This document shows positions 7,665 through 8,383 of a DNA stretch of 8,383 nt, in pieces; position 1 is the first letter of the stretch, and every line of letters starts with the position of its first letter. The stretch is taken from NCBI GenBank assembly GCA_938040915.1, contig CALHZE010000090.1, positions 1 through 8,383 on the forward strand, in the 5' to 3' direction. The notes under the pieces were generated by a model, which did not search any database, was not told the origin of the DNA, and saw only the letters and a list, made by a program, of their open reading frames with translations. The position numbers and the translations under genes are program-made. This DNA is from an uncultured Bacteroidia bacterium. GTDB lineage: Bacteria > Bacteroidota > Bacteroidia > Bacteroidales > CAJPTX01.

Positions 7665-7684
7665 GCCGCAAGGCGCATATATCA
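7665..7684 (+). repeat. Repeat element A, copy 1 (20 bp)
   Basis: GCCGCAAGGCGCATATATCA is identical to copy 2 at 7759-7778. It contains a small hairpin, GCC-GCAA-GGC, with a GNRA-type loop; in this copy the stem extends to CGCC/GGCG. Confidence 0.85.
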
Positions 7685-7697
7685 CCGAATGGTTTTC

Positions 7698-7724
7698 GTA
7701 CGGACGCCTATCGTGTGCGTCCGC
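7698..7724 (+). repeat. Repeat element B, copy 1 (27 bp)
   Basis: This element is identical over 27 bp to copy 2 at 7791-7817. It contains the hairpin CGGACGC (7701-7707) / GCGTCCG (7717-7723) with a 9-nt loop, CTATCGTGT. It starts 13 bases after element A copy 1. Confidence 0.87.
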
Positions 7725-7734
7725 GTGGTTCCGT

Positions 7735-7758
7735 AGGGGCGCTGCATGCAACGCCCTT
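7735..7758. repeat. REP-like hairpin between the two A/B modules
   Basis: AGGGGCG (7735-7741) pairs with CGCCCTT (7752-7758), including one G-U pair, around CTGCATGCAA, which itself contains the palindrome TGCATGCA. From memory, intergenic hairpins of the type GTAGGGGCG...CGCCC recur in diverse bacterial genomes; this could be a relative. Confidence 0.5.
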
Positions 7759-7778
7759 GCCGCAAGGCGCATATATCA
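7759..7778 (+). repeat. Repeat element A, copy 2 (20 bp)
   Basis: This copy is identical to 7665-7684, offset by 94 bp. It directly abuts the hairpin at 7735-7758. Confidence 0.85.
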
Positions 7779-7790
7779 ATCAAACGGCGT

Positions 7791-7817
7791 GTACGGACGC
7801 CTATCGTGTGCGTCCGC
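7791..7817 (+). repeat. Repeat element B, copy 2 (27 bp)
   Basis: This copy is identical to 7698-7724, offset by 93 bp, and has the same CGGACGC/GCGTCCG hairpin (7794-7800 with 7810-7816). The A-to-B spacer is 12 bases here against 13 in copy 1, and the two spacers are unrelated in sequence. Confidence 0.87.
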
Positions 7818-7882
7818 AACTCGGCACAACGTGCCGCCGGTGTGATCTTCCCCTTGTCCGCTTGTCGCCCGCATGGGCCGTC

Positions 7883-7928
7883 CGCCCTTAGGACCCCGCA
7901 CGGGTCGCGCGCCCTTAGGACCCCGCAC
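7883..7928 (+). repeat. Tandem 19-bp repeat pair (27-bp period)
   Basis: CGCCCTTAGGACCCCGCAC occurs at 7883-7901 and again, identical, at 7910-7928. Each copy carries a TAGGAC half of the GTCC/GGAC hairpins in the surrounding cluster. Confidence 0.8.
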
Positions 7929-7975
7929 CGCCGTCCGCGTAGGACCGCCCTTACGCTCAGTTCGCGAAAATGCAC

Positions 7976-7983
7976 TATTTTTG
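7976..7983 (+). promoter_or_regulatory. Candidate rplY promoter, -7 box
   Basis: TATTTTTG matches the Bacteroidota -7 consensus TAnnTTTG exactly. Transcription would start near 7989, giving a leader of about 100 nt. The -33 region is poor: TTAC at 7951-7954 is at a workable distance but is not consensus. The pentamer TGCAC flanks the box at 7971 and 7982, 11 bp apart. Confidence 0.5.
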
Positions 7984-8013
7984 CACGTGAAAAATTCCCC
8001 CTAGTTACGATAC

Positions 8014-8071
8014 TGCACAATGGGAGGTCGCCACAATATAACCACGGGGGAACGCGACCTTGAGTAGTGCA
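8014..8071 (+). promoter_or_regulatory. Foldable leader of rplY
   Basis: An outer stem TGCAC (8014-8018) / GTGCA (8067-8071) encloses an inner stem AGGTCGC (8025-8031) / GCGACCT (8054-8060). The inner stem can gain one G-U pair and has a 22-nt loop. The structure ends three bases before the Shine-Dalgarno sequence, so folding could affect ribosome access. Autoregulation by L25 is a hypothesis; I know of no described L25 leader that this matches. Confidence 0.4.
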
Positions 8072-8073
8072 AC

Positions 8074-8078
8074 GGAGG
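8074..8078 (+). promoter_or_regulatory. Ribosome binding site of rplY
   Basis: GGAGG stands 9 nt before the ATG at 8088. It fixes the start and is stronger than the signals before the other plus-strand genes, as expected for a ribosomal protein gene. Confidence 0.75.
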
Positions 8079-8087
8079 TTTTCAACA

Positions 8088-8383
8088 ATGCGAGTGTTAC
8101 AACTCAATGCAGAACTAAAGGACGTCACCGGACGTCGTGAGGCACGCCGTATGCGCGTCGCTGGGCGTGTACCCGCTATGGTCTACGGGCACGGCGAGAA
8201 TATTATGTGCTCCATCGAGGAACGCGACCTACGCGCCCTCCTCATCACCCCTTACGTACACCTCATCGAGCTCACGGTGAACGGCAAGGTGGAACGCGTG
8301 ATCCTCAAGGAGGTGCAATATCATCCTGTTTCTGATCGCCCGATCCACCTCGACTTCTATCGTTATGCTGACGACGAGCCTAT
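8088..8383 (+). CDS. rplY: 50S ribosomal protein L25/Ctc (5' part, runs off window)
   Basis: L25 binds 5S rRNA in the central protuberance of the large ribosomal subunit. The first 98 codons are present and no stop is reached. The N-terminus MRVLQLNAELKDVTGRREARRMR fits the L25 start (basic, with the TG[KR]-A-R segment). VPAMVYGHGE (about residues 28-37), HLIELTVNGKVERVILKEVQYHPV and DRPIHLDFYR are the conserved 5S-binding-domain segments. Most Bacteroidota versions are the long TL5/Ctc type with a second beta domain, so about another 90-100 residues are expected beyond the window. The start is set by GGAGG at 8074. The gene has its own promoter candidate and a foldable leader, and it is separated from the glucan operon by a terminator and a repeat cluster. 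Confidence 0.94.
   Translation, partial: MRVLQLNAELKDVTGRREARRMRVAGRVPAMVYGHGENIMCSIEERDLRALLITPYVHLIELTVNGKVERVILKEVQYHPVSDRPIHLDFYRYADDEP

Larger units (their letters stand above)
7585..7945. repeat. Cluster of short GC-rich hairpin-forming intergenic repeats
   Basis: About 360 non-coding bases are built from short repeated pieces. The hexamer GTCCGC occurs seven times (7605, 7618, 7719, 7812, 7856, 7880, 7933). A GTCC-loop-GGAC hairpin occurs three times (7618-7630, 7880-7894, 7933-7945), with degenerate relatives at 7585-7597 (CCCGCGTAGGATC) and 7907-7921. A 12-mer, CCGCACGGGTCG, occurs at 7607 and 7896. Two larger elements are each present twice and are listed separately. The open frames crossing the cluster on both strands are made of repeat sequence and look non-coding. 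It resembles REP/BIME-like mosaics; a genome-wide family is inference. Confidence 0.75.

Noticed and set aside
7585..7945. CRISPR array
   Set aside because: Repeat units differ in length and spacing, spacers are not of regular size, and no cas gene is in the window.
7746..8063. A 105-codon open frame on the plus strand in the repeat cluster
   Set aside because: It consists of arginine/proline-rich translations of the GC-rich repeats and runs through the rplY promoter candidate.
7429..8087. tRNA or other standard RNA gene in the long intergenic region
   Set aside because: I found no cloverleaf, GTTCRA T-arm or CCA end, and no recognisable riboswitch core; the hairpins are simple repeats.
7682..8128. 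A 148-codon open frame on the minus strand upstream of rplY
   Set aside because: It is translated repeat sequence (duplicated peptides arise from elements A and B), overlaps the rplY promoter, leader and start, and resembles no protein I know.

Overview
The window looks like chromosomal DNA of a Bacteroidota bacterium, most likely order Bacteroidales; a moderately GC-rich Porphyromonas-like genome would fit, but the genus is inference. Three things point this way. Bacteroidota-type -7 boxes (TAnnTTTG) stand just upstream of miaA, of the debranching-enzyme gene and of rplY. The first gene is a surface-protein type with a PKD-like module and a tail resembling the start of a type IX secretion (T9SS) type-B sorting domain. 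The debranching enzyme, glycosyltransferase and GH57 amylase sit together in an order that, from memory, is common in this phylum.

Layout. Positions 1-1716 (+) hold the 3' part of a large extracellular protein; its stop codon falls where a type-B sorting domain would begin. A perfect 20-bp stem (1761-1805) sits between it and the convergent miaA (2715-1786, -), and the last codons of miaA lie inside that stem. miaA and the next operon are divergent, separated by 218 bp with one promoter candidate for each direction. Positions 2934-7428 (+) form a three-gene cytoplasmic alpha-glucan operon: GH133-type debranching enzyme, GT-B glycosyltransferase (probable glycogen synthase) and GH57 alpha-glucanase, with gaps of 5 and 26 nt. 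It closes with a strong hairpin terminator at 7462-7500.

Positions 7429-8087 are non-coding. They hold the terminator, an AT-rich stretch, and then about 360 bp (7585-7945) of packed short GC-rich hairpin-forming repeats. These include a duplicated two-element module (20-bp and 27-bp elements copied about 93 bp apart), a 19-bp tandem pair with a 27-bp period, and seven GTCCGC hexamers. After these come a promoter candidate, a leader of about 100 nt that can fold, a clear Shine-Dalgarno sequence, and the 5' part of rplY (ribosomal protein L25/Ctc), which runs off the window.

How the genes work together: the transferase would extend alpha-1,4-glucan, the GH57 enzyme would cut or rearrange it, and the debranching enzyme would remove alpha-1,6 branches, all in the cytoplasm since none has a signal peptide. 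No glgC or glgB is present here. miaA (tRNA A37 prenylation) and rplY (5S rRNA-binding protein) are unrelated housekeeping genes. I see no complete novel system. The least explained parts are the repeat mosaic upstream of rplY, the foldable rplY leader and the truncated sorting tail of the first gene.
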